Of a stretch of DNA of 61,789 bases, positions 39,201-45,062 are shown piece by piece. Within the stretch, counting starts at the first letter, position 1; each line of letters opens with the position of its first letter. The stretch is from the NCBI RefSeq assembly GCF_021129175.1, contig NZ_JAJOHV010000083.1, positions 1 to 61,789 on the forward strand. The letters are read 5' to 3'. This DNA comes from Chromobacterium piscinae. Lineage in GTDB: Bacteria; Pseudomonadota; Gammaproteobacteria; Burkholderiales; Chromobacteriaceae. The position numbers and the translations under genes are program-made. Below the pieces are notes generated by a model. That model saw only the letters and a list, made by a program, of their open reading frames with translations, had not been told where the DNA came from and did no database searches.

Positions 39201-40810
39201 TGGCCGCGTCGGACCACGACAACAGCACCACCCGCGCCGGCATCAGCGCCGGCAGCCTGACCATCACCGACAACGCGCTGCAGCAGGAGAAAACCGGCCA
39301 AACGGCTGAACAGGCGGCAGCCTCGGCCAACCGCGACGTCAGCACTGGCCGCGACGGCAGCGGCAAGCTGGCCAACAACTTCAACGCCAGCGAAGTGCAG
39401 GGCTTGTTTGACGCCGCCAACGCCTTGAACCAGCAAGTGGGCACCTTCATGGCCAATAAGGCTGCGGAGGCCAAGGCGGCAGCCGACGCCTTGAAAGATG
39501 CCGACCCCAACAGCCCGGATTACGCCAGCAAGAAACAGGCCGCGGACGATACCGCCAAGTGGGCCCCGGGCGGCAGCTATAGCCAGATTCTCACAGCGGT
39601 CACCGCCGGAATTGGCGGCAACCTGGCCAATGGCCTGACCGGCATGGCGCAGAATGCCGGCATCGCCTACCTGCAGGGATTGGGCGCGCAGGAAGTCAAG
39701 GCGCTGGCGGATGATCTGGAACGGGCGCAGAGCAGCGATCCGGATCATGCGGACAAGAAGCCGGAAGGCGAAGTCGTGCGCGCGGTGCTGCATGCCGCCC
39801 TGGCTTGCGCCGGCGCGGAAGCCAGCGGCCAAAGCTGCGGAGCGGGCGCGGCGGGCGGCGCGGCCAGCGTGGCGCTGAACAACGCGCTGGATAAGCTGCA
39901 GCATACCGATGCCGACAAGATGACGGCGGAGGAAAAGTTGCAGCGCGAGAATCTGGTCAACGGTTTGTTGACGGGGTTGTCGACTGCGGCTGGCGGCGCT
40001 GAGACGGCAGCGACGACGGTGAATGCGGCGAAGACTGAGATGGAGAATAATGCTCTTACCTTTGCAAGGGGTACAAGCGAAAGAGTCAAAGTCGCAGCGA
40101 CAGAGGTTGCAGGTTTGCTTGGAAAGGGTAAGGGGCAGGTTAGTCGAAAAGATATCGATAATGAGCTTAATAGACTGAAGAAACTGATTGCCAAGGGGGA
40201 TTTGTCCTCTCAGGAGGAGCAAAATATTGGTGCTCTTTGGATGTCGGTTGTTCAGCGTGCATCCCTTGAAAATCTCATGACCCCAAATGAGATTGTTGGA
40301 TCCAGAGCATTTATGATGGCTGCTATTTCCTCCATGGCTTTTAGTGGTGGTGGAAATGGGGGAGGGGTAGTTAGTAAGGAGACTGAAGTAGAGCTTCCGA
40401 GGACTAGAGGTACTAGAACTGCATATGGAGTTTCAGAGGGGGAGGCAAGTGTAATGAGTACCGTTGCTCTGAAACAAAGGTTGTATAAAAAAGAATTGGA
40501 TGCGATTGCTGCGCAAGATGGTCGTTTGGCAAAAGTTATTTCCGGCTCTGCAGATGGTTATAAGAATTTTGGGATAGGCACTGGTAGTGTGGAGGATGCA
40601 AATCGACTAGGTCAGCTTTGGGTCGGGGATGGAGCAAGACCAATGGGGGGCGTGCCTGGTGGCTTGGTTAGTGCGGATGGAACTAGGTCATATCGACCTC
40701 CAGCTGAAAAAAACGGTCGTTTTGCAATTACCGGTGTTCAGGCTAATTTTGAAATGAAAGATAGCAATGGGAAGGTGATCAGAAATGGTCATCTGAATGT
40801 GAGGCAATGA
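27227..40810 (+). CDS. cdiA: CdiA-type giant toxin-delivery protein (two-partner secretion exoprotein)
   Basis: A 4527-residue surface filament that should deliver its C-terminal toxin into touching cells. In order: ESPR extended signal (MNKHLYRIIFNQSRGQLMVV), cleavage after residue 66; TPS domain (about 67-330) with NPNL at 138-141; FHA-1 repeats (to about 2418), including eight 492-base units; an AT-rich putative receptor-binding region (about 2418-2760); an Ala/Gln/Gly linker; a YP-like domain (about 2944-3070) with LGDGFYEQQLVTRAV; FHA-2 repeats; a pretoxin domain ending MENN (4272-4275), a VENN variant; and a 252-residue toxic C-terminus. The last three bases overlap the immunity gene. 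The CdiA reading rests on domain order; a plain FHA-type adhesin is the main alternative. Confidence 0.9.
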   Translation: MNKHLYRIIFNQSRGQLMVVQEDACGQGKGNGAEGVAATLAAACKAFSLRLSVLLIGLGLGSSALAADIIADPNAAAGKQPGVIQSANGLPVVQIAAPTAAGVSHNQYQQFNVGPGGALLNNSATLVNTQLAGYISGNPNLKNGSARIILNEVTQANPSQLRGYLEVAGQRAQVVIANPWGITCSGCGFINTQQATLTTGAPQLNALGALTGYQVAGGRVSIDGAGLNAANVDSFAIISRAVSVNASLYAQKLDLVLGRNQVDAATLAAQPLAGRPSDAPAFALDVAQLGGMYANAIKLVGTEKGVGVNQLGTMAAQAGDLQLTSAGDLILRGQTHSQQNLILQADGQLRHDGVTRAEGAIQADIAGQTALHQALSAGGDLTLNTGALQGDGALAAGAQADGKLSDHGRLAVASAGMLQHSGQLLAGGDVSLKAGQADLSQATVSASHGALEIRAAGDVNAQQARLSAAGAARLTLDGQLDNRSGQLAAAQVDLQLGALDNRQGKIVQTGQADSVWRINGQADNRQGLLASAGHDLKLQSGDLDNRGGEISHAGAGALRLSADALDNREQGRIASDGRLDAQAAQLDNRQGRLVGVLSASVDARQQLNNDGGVLGSDGKLDLAAGALDNGSGLIQSGQDLQLTANSLTNADKGQILALGKDVASKVDVSGELRNQGKVAGNADLTVNAATIDNSKGALQAAASLNLTKQSSLINDGGYIAGQSLKLNADSLSNQAGEIYAQQQLTSQLKTLDNAKGSLIGGQGVDLTVSTLLHNDGVVGSDGQVKLSAGKLDNAAGTIQSGKDLQLTASSLTNADKGQILALGKDAASKVDVSGELHNQGKVAGNADLTVNAASIDNSKGTLQAAGHLELSKQTSLTNDGGHIAAQNLQLNADSLSNQAGEIYAQQQLSSQLKTLDNSKGSLIGGQGVDLTATDSLHNDGVVGSDGQVKLSVGTLENAAGTIQSGKDLQLTANSLSNADKGQVLALGKDAASKVDVSGQLRNQGKVAGNADLTVNAATIDNSKGTLQAASHLELSKQTSLTNDGGHIAGQSLKLNADSLSNQAGEIYAQQQLSSQLKTLNNAQGSLIGGQGVDLTVSSLLRNDGVLGSDGQVKLTAGALENAAGTIQSGTDLQLTASSLTNADKGQILALGKDAASTVDVSGELHNQGKLAGNADLTVSAASIDNSKGTLQAASHLELSKQTSLTNDGGHIAAQNLQLNADSLSNLAGEIYAQQQLSSTLKTLDNAKGSVIGGQGVDLTVSSLLHNDGVVGSDGQVKLSAGTLENAAGTIQSGKDLQLTASSLSNANKGQILALGKDVASKVDVSGQLRNQGKVAGNADLAVNAATIDNSKGTLQAASHLDLSKQTSLTNDGGHIVGQSLQLKADSLSNQAGEIYAQQQLTSQLKTLNNSQGSLIGGQGVDLTISTLLHNDGVVGSDGQVKLSAGALENAAGTIQSGKDLQLTASSLTNADKGQILALGKDAASTVDVSGELHNQGKLAGNADLTVNAATVDNSQGTLQAASHLELSKQAALTNDGGHIAGQSLKLNADSLSNKGGELYAQGQLTSQLKNLDNSQGSLIGGQGVDLTVSSLLHNDGVVGSDGQVKLSAGKLENAQGTIQSGKELQLTAASLTNSDKGQILALGKDVTSKVDVSGELHNQGKIAGNADLTVNAASVDNSKGTLQAASHLELSKQTSLTNDGGHIAGQSLKLNADSLSNQAGEIYAQQQLTSQLKTLDNSKGSLIGGQGVDLTASTLLHNDGVVGSDGQVKLTAGTLENAQGTIQSGKDLQLSASSLTNADKGQILALGKDAASKVDVSGELHNQGKVAGNADLTVNAVTIDNAKGTLQAASHLELSKQSTLTNDGGHIAAQNLNLKTDTLSNQSGDIRQIGAGEAKLKIGQAFHNQQGQLLSNGGLTLDAGQLDNRQGTLGSQGAQALTVRQDLNNQGGTLASGQSLSLTLQGALDNQKGIVQGDSLQLDAASLDNRGGGIKALGAGDSRIQLGGKLDNSTAGALAANGNLTLSANQLDNSGSVLQSAATLDVQLKQDAQNGGGALQAGQLKLSAASLGNQHGQIGQAGAGLATLAIGGQIDNSQQGKITSGGQLQVTAGDLNNNHGVLSSQGDLTLSGKALNNQQGTLGSNGTLTLNAGSLDNSGGLLQAGQTLQLDSGSLRNAGGKVLALGVGDSRLTVTGQLANGGQIAGNGNWQLSAQGLDNGGGSVYGQRNLAIDTVSLANAGSLLAGQDLSLKLQGDFVNAAGTQLQANRNLSISVSGNLVNNGQLQSSGNLSLSGVNWTNNGSVNIGGTLSTQLSQSLVNAGSLGAGALDIHAASLTNTASITAGDIAIQAGSLDNSGGKALLASAGGMALNIGGTLNNHDGAWLYSQGDMRIGQSGATVGQVVNHIATLQSDGNMFIEAGRVSNESNSVAIRQLNSNTVETKELYNFPLAAVGEGACHHSSCDTLFSPYVGRFNFRNGVDEWVVYSPCVNSNHCSSTPSMRVRYSVVSDDKNKHLLTVIRRELSPYQDSLLSPEKVESYFYINNAPSGVFDLNAFNKIPGWGGAYDSYMFLIGFDPNKNLMPAPGDNWNSVAMRLVSVSKSGLEASEKVFVNNVRPDPKNMAIRPSMGSFQSLNLTGVDEFFPVANYGESLRREIKTETIDVAELVGSPSRMLAGGDIHISGGEVSNRYSSIAAGGSVSVGSGSVQNIGQELKKTITTTQSSTVNRYDNFADAWNCMQREGAWCTTVVTSAATTTSTVIGSLDATVASNQHLNLQAPSIVNGKDAARVNVSTVTGNAVNNQSAVSQAQGPAIKGAGQQAAATGQALQGAVGQAQGAQLNGALSSMAGQALGGAAAQGEAGKVLQGALGQVQGAQLNGALSGADGQQLKNGGVDATAGGQLAKTYSPAPATQQVTMSAGGAKAANPVANGYAVPDNGLFHAKPAPQQPYLVETNPQFTQYSNFISSDYLLKQLNYDPSKVEKRLGDGFYEQQLVTRAVTDMTGKRFLSGYGSAMQQYQQLMSNGAQYAKQFQLTPGMALSADQMAKLTSDMVWLVKQNVGGQDVLVPMVYLANADQKSLRGQGAVLAGNSMSLLASGDLVNTGTLKSDTTLLAQANNIRIEGGKVQAGGDLGLSAAQNLTITDDSQHSQAGSSVKAGGDLQLQAGNDLKLRAAAIDAADNASLQAGHDLDILSRETRYDLGGSGWYSSYQYQQADHVGSQLNIGGSLALAAGNDLTLSGSAAKAGGSVLASAGGSLTLASTLDSKHGAGSWWGGGYDTLSQTHNASLLQGGGDVLLKAGGDLSLSGSFAQSTGGSLTALAGKQLTMQSEVNTNHDIGYGWGNSHNWQADNLAVASLAGKGDLQLHAGGDALLNGASLASGGKLALSAGNDIKLGGVATESRNDNTWGETIRNNYDLTQHGVAAHGEGGLILQAGRDISTQAASLTSNGQEALVAGRDVNLGSAEERHSDYSKTVHHSSGWFSSTTTTDIVAHDSTHEAGSTVSADTLILKGQRDINIHASQVAGSGDVTLDAGRNLNITSGTDTSRLFQYHKEETSGLFSGGGLGFTIGSKELTQQMDGAGTTQSQNRSLVGSIGGNLNIKTGDTLTLQGSDVTAGGNLYLDTKKQNLDVAVDTWHSVQKTVSKSSGLTLQLTSPLINGLQAMESATETALKSKDDRVKALSAATAALAGYNSYTAYQQAMSDAGQKTKGGIQLSLTVGGSRSESTTVSDSHNESGSLLKASGNVMDLAHGAGKDSTITAKGAQFIAGKDLTLQAEGDITLLAAKSTSSEHTTSSASSGAVGVAIGFQENRPQLGFTANGSLSRGRVDGNGSQYQLSELNAGGKLNLQSGGNLTLQGIASGQQVVGDIAGDLKIDSLQDTSTYHSLNQSISGNVTIGPIGSGGSVSLSQQKMDADYASVQRQSGIQAGDGGFQLTVKGITALNGAEIASTDKAAQDGKNSLQTGALVLKDIDNHADFTASSISVTAGSSGVTGMAMAASDHDNSTTRAGISAGSLTITDNALQQEKTGQTAEQAAASANRDVSTGRDGSGKLANNFNASEVQGLFDAANALNQQVGTFMANKAAEAKAAADALKDADPNSPDYASKKQAADDTAKWAPGGSYSQILTAVTAGIGGNLANGLTGMAQNAGIAYLQGLGAQEVKALADDLERAQSSDPDHADKKPEGEVVRAVLHAALACAGAEASGQSCGAGAAGGAASVALNNALDKLQHTDADKMTAEEKLQRENLVNGLLTGLSTAAGGAETAATTVNAAKTEMENNALTFARGTSERVKVAATEVAGLLGKGKGQVSRKDIDNELNRLKKLIAKGDLSSQEEQNIGALWMSVVQRASLENLMTPNEIVGSRAFMMAAISSMAFSGGGNGGGVVSKETEVELPRTRGTRTAYGVSEGEASVMSTVALKQRLYKKELDAIAAQDGRLAKVISGSADGYKNFGIGTGSVEDANRLGQLWVGDGARPMGGVPGGLVSADGTRSYRPPAEKNGRFAITGVQANFEMKDSNGKVIRNGHLNVRQ
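29040..32890 (+). repeat. Tandem 492-base repeats inside cdiA (about 7.8 copies)
   Basis: The anchor encoding L(T/S)N(A/S)(D/N)KGQ(I/V)LALG begins at 29165, 29657, 30149, 30641, 31133, 31625, 32117 and 32609, each exactly 492 bases (164 codons) after the last. Neighbouring units are nearly identical over long stretches. They form part of the FHA-1 beta-helix stalk. Confidence 0.93.
34480..35505 (+). other. AT-rich non-repeat module in cdiA, putative receptor-binding region
   Basis: Codons about 2418-2760 lose the Asn/Gly/Gln beta-helix repeat pattern and become AT-rich, with four cysteines near its start (CHHSSC, and a CVNSNHC segment). GC-rich repeat-like sequence returns after about 35505. 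In E. coli CdiA the receptor-binding domain lies between FHA-1 and the YP domain, the same place. I infer a swapped specificity module. Confidence 0.6.
40052..40807 (+). other. CdiA toxic C-terminal module (after MENN)
   Basis: The 252 codons after MENN are AT-rich, unlike the upstream protein. The first half, with a hydrophobic AFMMAAISSMAF stretch near 40308-40345, fits a cytoplasm-entry domain. The last about 80 residues contain LGQLWVGDGARP, VSADGTRSYRPP, GVQANFE and NGHLNV. I recall that order of motifs from the ends of other FHA- and RHS-type polymorphic toxins, but I cannot name an activity. Conserved His and Lys/Arg would suit a nuclease; that is a guess. Confidence 0.65.
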
Positions 40811-41157
40811 AAGCAAATATTAAGTCTGTTGATTTGGGTGGTGTTTGTAATGTTGAGGGATTTACGCCAGAAGATCCTTACTGTTTTAGTATATGGCTTG
40901 TCTGTGTAATTGGAGCCGAGAATAGTGCTGGTGGTGATTGCTTTCGTGTTAATGTATGTACGCCTAGTTGGCTGCAGGCGGCTGCAAAAATGCCTACTTG
41001 GGGTAGACATATGCTGATTGTTAATAAATATGATTTTCCGCAGATTAGGCAGACTATTGAAAAAGCTTTGCTGGAAATAGATGCACCTGACTGGGATGGT
41101 GTTGCTAGGAAAGTTTCGAAGGTAATGGAGTGGGAATTTGAGGATTATGTGAATTAA
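40807..41157 (+). CDS. cdiI: CDI immunity protein, Imm8-like
   Basis: A 116-residue cytoplasmic protein that should neutralise the adjacent CdiA toxin. It opens MKANIKSVDLGG, has CFRVNVCTPSWLQ and GRHMLIVNKYDF, and ends KVMEWEFEDYVN. From memory these match the Imm8 family of polymorphic-toxin immunity proteins. Its ATG overlaps the cdiA stop by four bases (ATGA), so the pair is translationally coupled. It is AT-rich like the toxin end, which shows they travelled together. No terminator is obvious after it. Confidence 0.82.
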   Translation: MKANIKSVDLGGVCNVEGFTPEDPYCFSIWLVCVIGAENSAGGDCFRVNVCTPSWLQAAAKMPTWGRHMLIVNKYDFPQIRQTIEKALLEIDAPDWDGVARKVSKVMEWEFEDYVN

Positions 41158-41169
41158 AGGGAGGTGGGG

Positions 41170-41248
41170 GATACAGTCTTTCACGTCAAACAGGGCCGTA
41201 AGTTGGGCTAGGCTTGCGAAGGGCCGTAGATACCGTCTTTCACGTCAA
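41170..41248. repeat. Direct repeats just after cdiI
   Basis: GATAC(A/C)GTCTTTCACGTCAA occurs at 41170-41189 and 41229-41248 (one mismatch in 20). AGGGCCGTA follows the first copy at 41192-41200 and precedes the second at 41220-41228. They mark the sharp change from AT-rich to GC-rich sequence at the right edge of the CDI locus. They may be a recombination scar or repeat element. Confidence 0.7.
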
Positions 41249-41319
41249 GCGGCTCTTGCATAGTCGGTCCGGTAAGGTTGGCGTGTTTTCAGCCCTCCGG
41301 CAGCGAAGAAGGCCCTCCG

Positions 41320-42237
41320 CTACTGGAACGGGAAGCTCAGCCGCAGATTGAAAGAGTCGCCGCCGACATCGCTGGTGGTGCGGAAGCCGTGGTTGTAGAT
41401 CGCCATCAGCTTCACTTTGCCAAGCTGATAGCCAAGCAGCGGGCCGATGCCGTAGTTGCTGGCGCGGCAGCCGCCGGTCTGCGCGCAGGCGGCCGCGCCG
41501 CTGCCGGAGTCGTCGCTCAGCTGGTTTTCCTGGTAGCCGCCCAGGCCTATCGTCCATTTGCCTATGGTCTTGGCGACGGTGTAGTCGATGGCCAGCTGTT
41601 GACCGGACTTGTACTGGGTGTCCGGGTTGCGGAAATTGTAGGCGTAGGTGGCGTCCATGCTCAGGTTCCAGCCATTGTGCAGCCAGCTCAGCGCCAAACC
41701 GGGCTGCAGTGTCCAGAAGCCGTTGGCGGCGCCGAGGTAGGTGCCGTTCGGCAGCCGGCGCGGCGATGAGCTGCCGGTGGGCAGGTATACCGCCAGGCTG
41801 GCTTTGAGGTGGAGGTTGTTGGGCAAGGCCCAGGACAGCTGCCCGGGAACCAGGATGGTGTTGAAGGTGCCCCAGCGTCCATTGGGGGGCAGGCCATCGC
41901 CGCTAAGCGTGGTGTAGTCGATGGGCTGGGCGATGGCCACGGCGTAGTCGGCGCCGAACACCTTGAGTCCCGTCGACCACAGCACTTCCGGCAATTCGAT
42001 CAGCGCTCTGACCCGCAGGCCGGTCTTGTCGCCGTTGTGGTCGTATTTGTCCACCCAGGTCCAGTAGTTGTTCAGCACGCCATAGACGCCTTTCGGCGGC
42101 AGCACGCCTGCGGCCAGCCCTTCGTTGACGCCGCGCAGATGAGGATCCCACAGCTCCTGACCATTGGCGCTGGAGTGCGGCAATAGGCAGGCGATGGCGA
42201 CGGACGCGGCCTGCGCGATCATTTTTGCTGGTTTCAT
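41320..42237 (-). CDS. Outer-membrane protein of the SphA/phenol-degradation (MetA) family
   Basis: A 305-residue protein with a signal peptide (start MKPAKMIAQAASVAIAC, cleavage near residue 25) and a beta-barrel pattern of alternating polar and hydrophobic residues ending in Phe-Gln. The sequence GVYGVLNNYWTWVDKYDHNGDKTG and repeated amphipathic strands fit the Phenol_MetA_deg (PF13557) family of outer-membrane channels for hydrophobic compounds. A disulfide could form between the Cys residues in the AAACAQTGGC loop. ATG 42237 was chosen because the longer frame from 42336 would place 33 unlike residues before the signal peptide. Substrate unknown. Confidence 0.75.
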   Translation of the reverse strand: MKPAKMIAQAASVAIACLLPHSSANGQELWDPHLRGVNEGLAAGVLPPKGVYGVLNNYWTWVDKYDHNGDKTGLRVRALIELPEVLWSTGLKVFGADYAVAIAQPIDYTTLSGDGLPPNGRWGTFNTILVPGQLSWALPNNLHLKASLAVYLPTGSSSPRRLPNGTYLGAANGFWTLQPGLALSWLHNGWNLSMDATYAYNFRNPDTQYKSGQQLAIDYTVAKTIGKWTIGLGGYQENQLSDDSGSGAAACAQTGGCRASNYGIGPLLGYQLGKVKLMAIYNHGFRTTSDVGGDSFNLRLSFPFQ

Positions 42238-42582
42238 CCTGAAAGTGTCCCTGTTCGGTTTTGCTTGGTGGTTGGCGGCATGCTGGGCAACTGTATGCAG
42301 GCTTGGCGTTAGGCAAACTGAGTATAGGCTGCGCATTCCAAAGAGGTGGCGCTTGCGAGTAGGCCATGATCATGGATTGTGGACAGAGGGGCATGCATGG
42401 ACGGAATGTCCTCCCCGCATGCGTGGGAGAGCGGATTTTCCGGCGTGGACGGATCGGAAAATGTCGGTAAAAGGAATATCATGTGCCGGGATGCGAATGC
42501 GCATGAAAAGCGTTGTAGTTAGCAAACCCGGCCCCGCGCAGGGGGCGGTTGAATGAGTAGACCATTAATGAGGGAAGCAGGG
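42238..42582. other. Intergenic region with a 12-base palindrome
   Basis: This 345-base gap separates divergent genes. CCATGATCATGG at 42364-42375 is a perfect palindrome and could be an operator. The open frames in it have no ribosome site or recognisable product. Nothing else is seen. Confidence 0.45.
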
Positions 42583-42831
42583 ATGGAGCAGCCGTTGAAG
42601 GCTTATCAGGTTGGCGGCAACGATATCGTCGCCGCTGGTTCCGCGGAAGAGGCTTTGGCCGTGCTGGAGGAGCTGGCAGGCGAGACCGATCTGACTATCG
42701 AGGATGTCGCTCCGATTGCGGAGGATGAACTGGATGTGCCAGTGGAGGACGAGGAGGGCACCGCCTGTCCCACCATCCGCCAGATGCTGGCCGAGTTGAG
42801 CGAGCCGGCCTATCTTTTCGGCTGGGATTGA
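42583..42831 (+). CDS. Small acidic protein of unknown function
   Basis: An 82-residue, strongly acidic soluble protein. It reads as a compact domain: KAYQVGGNDIVAAGSAEEALAV, then a Glu/Asp-rich middle (IAEDELDVPVEDEEG) and an end TIRQMLAELSEPAYLFGWD. It resembles small acidic proteins often seen near phage or plasmid genes, but no role is known to me. ATG 42583 follows AGGGA (42571-42575) with seven-base spacing; the upstream ATG at 42553 lacks such a site. It converges with the YqaA gene over a palindrome. Confidence 0.6.
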   Translation: MEQPLKAYQVGGNDIVAAGSAEEALAVLEELAGETDLTIEDVAPIAEDELDVPVEDEEGTACPTIRQMLAELSEPAYLFGWD

Positions 42832-42855
42832 GGACGAGCGCCGCTCTCAATCGGA

Positions 42856-42871
42856 TTTGGCTGCAGCCAAA
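42856..42871. terminator. Palindrome between convergent genes
   Basis: TTTGGCTGCAGCCAAA is a 16-base perfect palindrome. It sits between the acidic-protein gene and the end of the YqaA gene and may act as a weak terminator. Confidence 0.4.
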
Positions 42872-42884
42872 ACGCCGCCCCGCC

Positions 42885-43451
42885 TCAAAACCACTGCCCC
42901 AAACCCCGCCAGAAATCGTCCGGCACCCACAGCAGGGCGGCGGTGGTGAGAACATAGCGCAGGAATTTGCCGATCGCCATGTAGCACACGCTGGGCCAGA
43001 ACGGGATGCGCAGCCAGCCGGCCAGAGTGCACAGCGGGTCGCCGATGCCCGGCAGCCAGGACAGCAGCAGCATCGGCGCGCCGCGTTTGCGCATCCAGCG
43101 GAAGTAGCGCGGGCTCAGCGCGGGCTTGCCGCTGCGCGGCGGGCGGCCTGCCGATTCTGCATGCGGGTGCGCGTGCGCGCGGTGGCTGCGGCGCAGGCGA
43201 TAGCGCAGCAGCGCCACCTTGGCGCCGTAGCCCATCCACCAGTCGATCATGCCGCCCAGGGTGTTGCCCAGCGTGGCGACGGCGATCACCTGCCAGAACA
43301 TGTCCGGCCTGAGCTTGATGTAGGCGAATACGGCGGGTTCGGAACCTAGCGGCAGCAGCGTGGCGGATATCAGGCTGATCATGAAAATGGCCGATAGGCC
43401 CACTTTGGGCAGGGCCAGGGTTCCGAGCAGCCAGTCGAGCAGTCCTTCCAT
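42885..43451 (-). CDS. YqaA/DedA-family membrane protein
   Basis: A 188-residue inner-membrane protein with about four hydrophobic segments. It has TLLPLGSEPAVFAYI, GNTLGGMIDWWMGYG and the DedA/SNARE-associated motif region SWLPGIGDPLCTLAGWLRIPFW. YqaA relatives may move or flip lipids; function is poorly known. An internal His/Arg-rich loop (RSHRAHAHPHAES) at about residue 88 looks like an insertion. ATG 43451 starts MEGLLDWLLGTLALP, matching the family; the longer frame adds an unlike proline-rich tail. Confidence 0.82.
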   Translation of the reverse strand: MEGLLDWLLGTLALPKVGLSAIFMISLISATLLPLGSEPAVFAYIKLRPDMFWQVIAVATLGNTLGGMIDWWMGYGAKVALLRYRLRRSHRAHAHPHAESAGRPPRSGKPALSPRYFRWMRKRGAPMLLLSWLPGIGDPLCTLAGWLRIPFWPSVCYMAIGKFLRYVLTTAALLWVPDDFWRGLGQWF

Positions 43452-43779
43452 AGGGGCGGGTTCGTTCTTGTGGGTGGCCGTCGATGATAGCACCGCCCGG
43501 CCGGGGTTTCGCCGCGCGTCGCGTGGTAAGGGCGGCGCTTGCGCGGCGGCCGGGTAGGCAGCCCTGCCGACATCCGCGCGATCCGGCAATCTCGCCGGGA
43601 AAGATTAGGTCAGGAATTTAGGCCAGTTTGCAGCGTCGGATGGCGCGGGCATGCTGGCCTTTTGCATTTGCTATGGTTAAACGGCGTGCGATCAGGCGTC
43701 CGACACGCATAAAGATGCTTGGCATGGCGAATCGAGGACTGGACGCCTGGTCTTTTCGAAACCTGAAGGGGGAAAGACG
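43452..43779. other. Intergenic region upstream of aqpZ
   Basis: This 328-base gap lies between divergent yqaA-type and aqpZ genes and probably carries both promoters. A lower-GC stretch with TTTTGCAT and TATGGT near 43660-43680 is a weak candidate for the aqpZ promoter. No gene is supported. Confidence 0.4.
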
Positions 43780-44469
43780 ATGAAATCATATGGCGCGGAG
43801 TTTCTGGGCACTTTCTGGCTGGTGCTGGGCGGCTGCGGCAGCGCGGTGCTGGCGGCGGGGTTTCCCAACTTGGGCATCGGTTTCGCCGGCGTGGCGCTGG
43901 CCTTCGGCCTGACGGTGGTGACGATGGCTTACGCGATCGGCCACATTTCCGGCTGCCACCTGAATCCAGCGGTATCCATCGGCTTGTGGGCAGGCGGGCG
44001 CTTTCCCGCCGGGCAGCTGGGGCCATACATCGTGGCGCAGGTGCTGGGGGCCATCGCCGCGGGCGCGGTGCTGTACGTGATCGCCAGCGGAGGGGCCGGC
44101 TTCGACGTGGCCAAGGGTTTTGCCTCTAATGGCTACGCCGAGCATTCGCCGGGCGGCTATTCGCTGCTGGCGGCTCTGGTGTGCGAGGTGGTGATGACCA
44201 TGTTTTTCTTATTGGTGATTATGGGCGCCACCGACAAGCGCGCGCCTGCCGGTTTCGCGCCGTTGGCGATAGGCCTGGCGCTGACCCTGATCCACCTGAT
44301 CAGCATCCCGGTTACCAATACCTCGGTCAATCCGGCGCGCAGCACCGGCGTGGCCTTGTTCGTCGGCGGCTGGGCGGTGCAGCAGCTGTGGCTGTTCTGG
44401 CTGGCACCCATCATCGGCGCGGTGCTGGGCGCGAAGGTATACCGCCTGATCGCCGGCGAGTCGGAGTAG
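43780..44469 (+). CDS. aqpZ: Aquaporin Z
   Basis: A 229-residue inner-membrane water channel with six membrane segments. The two pore motifs are HLNPAVS (about residue 64) and SVNPARS (about residue 185). The start [26 protein letters not shown] is AqpZ-like, and the His/Arg selectivity residues are in family context. AAGGGGGA precedes ATG 43780. It ends at a clear terminator. Confidence 0.95.
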   Translation: MKSYGAEFLGTFWLVLGGCGSAVLAAGFPNLGIGFAGVALAFGLTVVTMAYAIGHISGCHLNPAVSIGLWAGGRFPAGQLGPYIVAQVLGAIAAGAVLYVIASGGAGFDVAKGFASNGYAEHSPGGYSLLAALVCEVVMTMFFLLVIMGATDKRAPAGFAPLAIGLALTLIHLISIPVTNTSVNPARSTGVALFVGGWAVQQLWLFWLAPIIGAVLGAKVYRLIAGESE

Positions 44470-44485
44470 CTGCCCGCCATCCCGC

Positions 44486-44513
44486 AACCGCGGCTTAGGC
44501 CGCGGTTTTTTTT
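44486..44513 (+). terminator. Terminator of aqpZ
   Basis: AACCGCGGC (44486-44494), loop TTAG, GCCGCGGTT (44499-44507) running into a T tract to 44513. Confidence 0.92.
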
Positions 44514-44677
44514 CGCGCTAAGTAGCTGCCCGCGTGCCGCCTGTTCCGCGTTGTTCAGGGTATGTCAGGTGGGTTGTTGATGTTGCGATAGCTCCCCGGC
44601 GGGCATGGGCAGGGGCGCTGGTCTATCAATAAAGCTCAGGCCGCGCGGCGGCCATTTCCGTCAGTCCGGAGGTCCCG

Positions 44678-45013
44678 ATGCGATTTCATGTTCCGATGAT
44701 TCTGGCGTGCTCCTGTTTCTATTCTCTGATAGCCGCGGCGTCGGACGGCAAGGCGCTTTACCAGCAAAACTGCGCGGTTTGCCATGGAACACACGCTCAG
44801 GGCAAGACTGGGCCGCGTTTGGCGGGAGACGCCAGCAAATGGCGCAAGCAGCTATTCGAGAGGGCCGTGCTGGAGGGCGTGGATGACGAGGGCAAGGCGC
44901 TGAAGGCGCCTATGCCTCATTGGGGCAATAGCAGTCTGAAAGAGGATCACGGCAAACCGCCCACCACGGAAGAAGTGGACGCGATACAAGCCTATCTCAA
45001 GACCCTGCATTGA
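44678..45013 (+). CDS. Small periplasmic class I cytochrome c
   Basis: A 111-residue secreted electron carrier. It has a signal peptide (cleavage near residue 21 before SDGKALY). The haem motif is CAVCH, and the likely distal ligand is the Met in KAPMPHWG. The region between has SKWRKQLFERAVLEGVDDEGKALKAPMP. GGAGGT (44668-44673) precedes ATG 44678. The partner oxidase or dehydrogenase is not in the window. Confidence 0.88.
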   Translation: MRFHVPMILACSCFYSLIAAASDGKALYQQNCAVCHGTHAQGKTGPRLAGDASKWRKQLFERAVLEGVDDEGKALKAPMPHWGNSSLKEDHGKPPTTEEVDAIQAYLKTLH

Positions 45014-45062
45014 GAAGCGCGGGCGGCATTCGGCCCGCTCCAGACATCTGGACGCATGCCTG

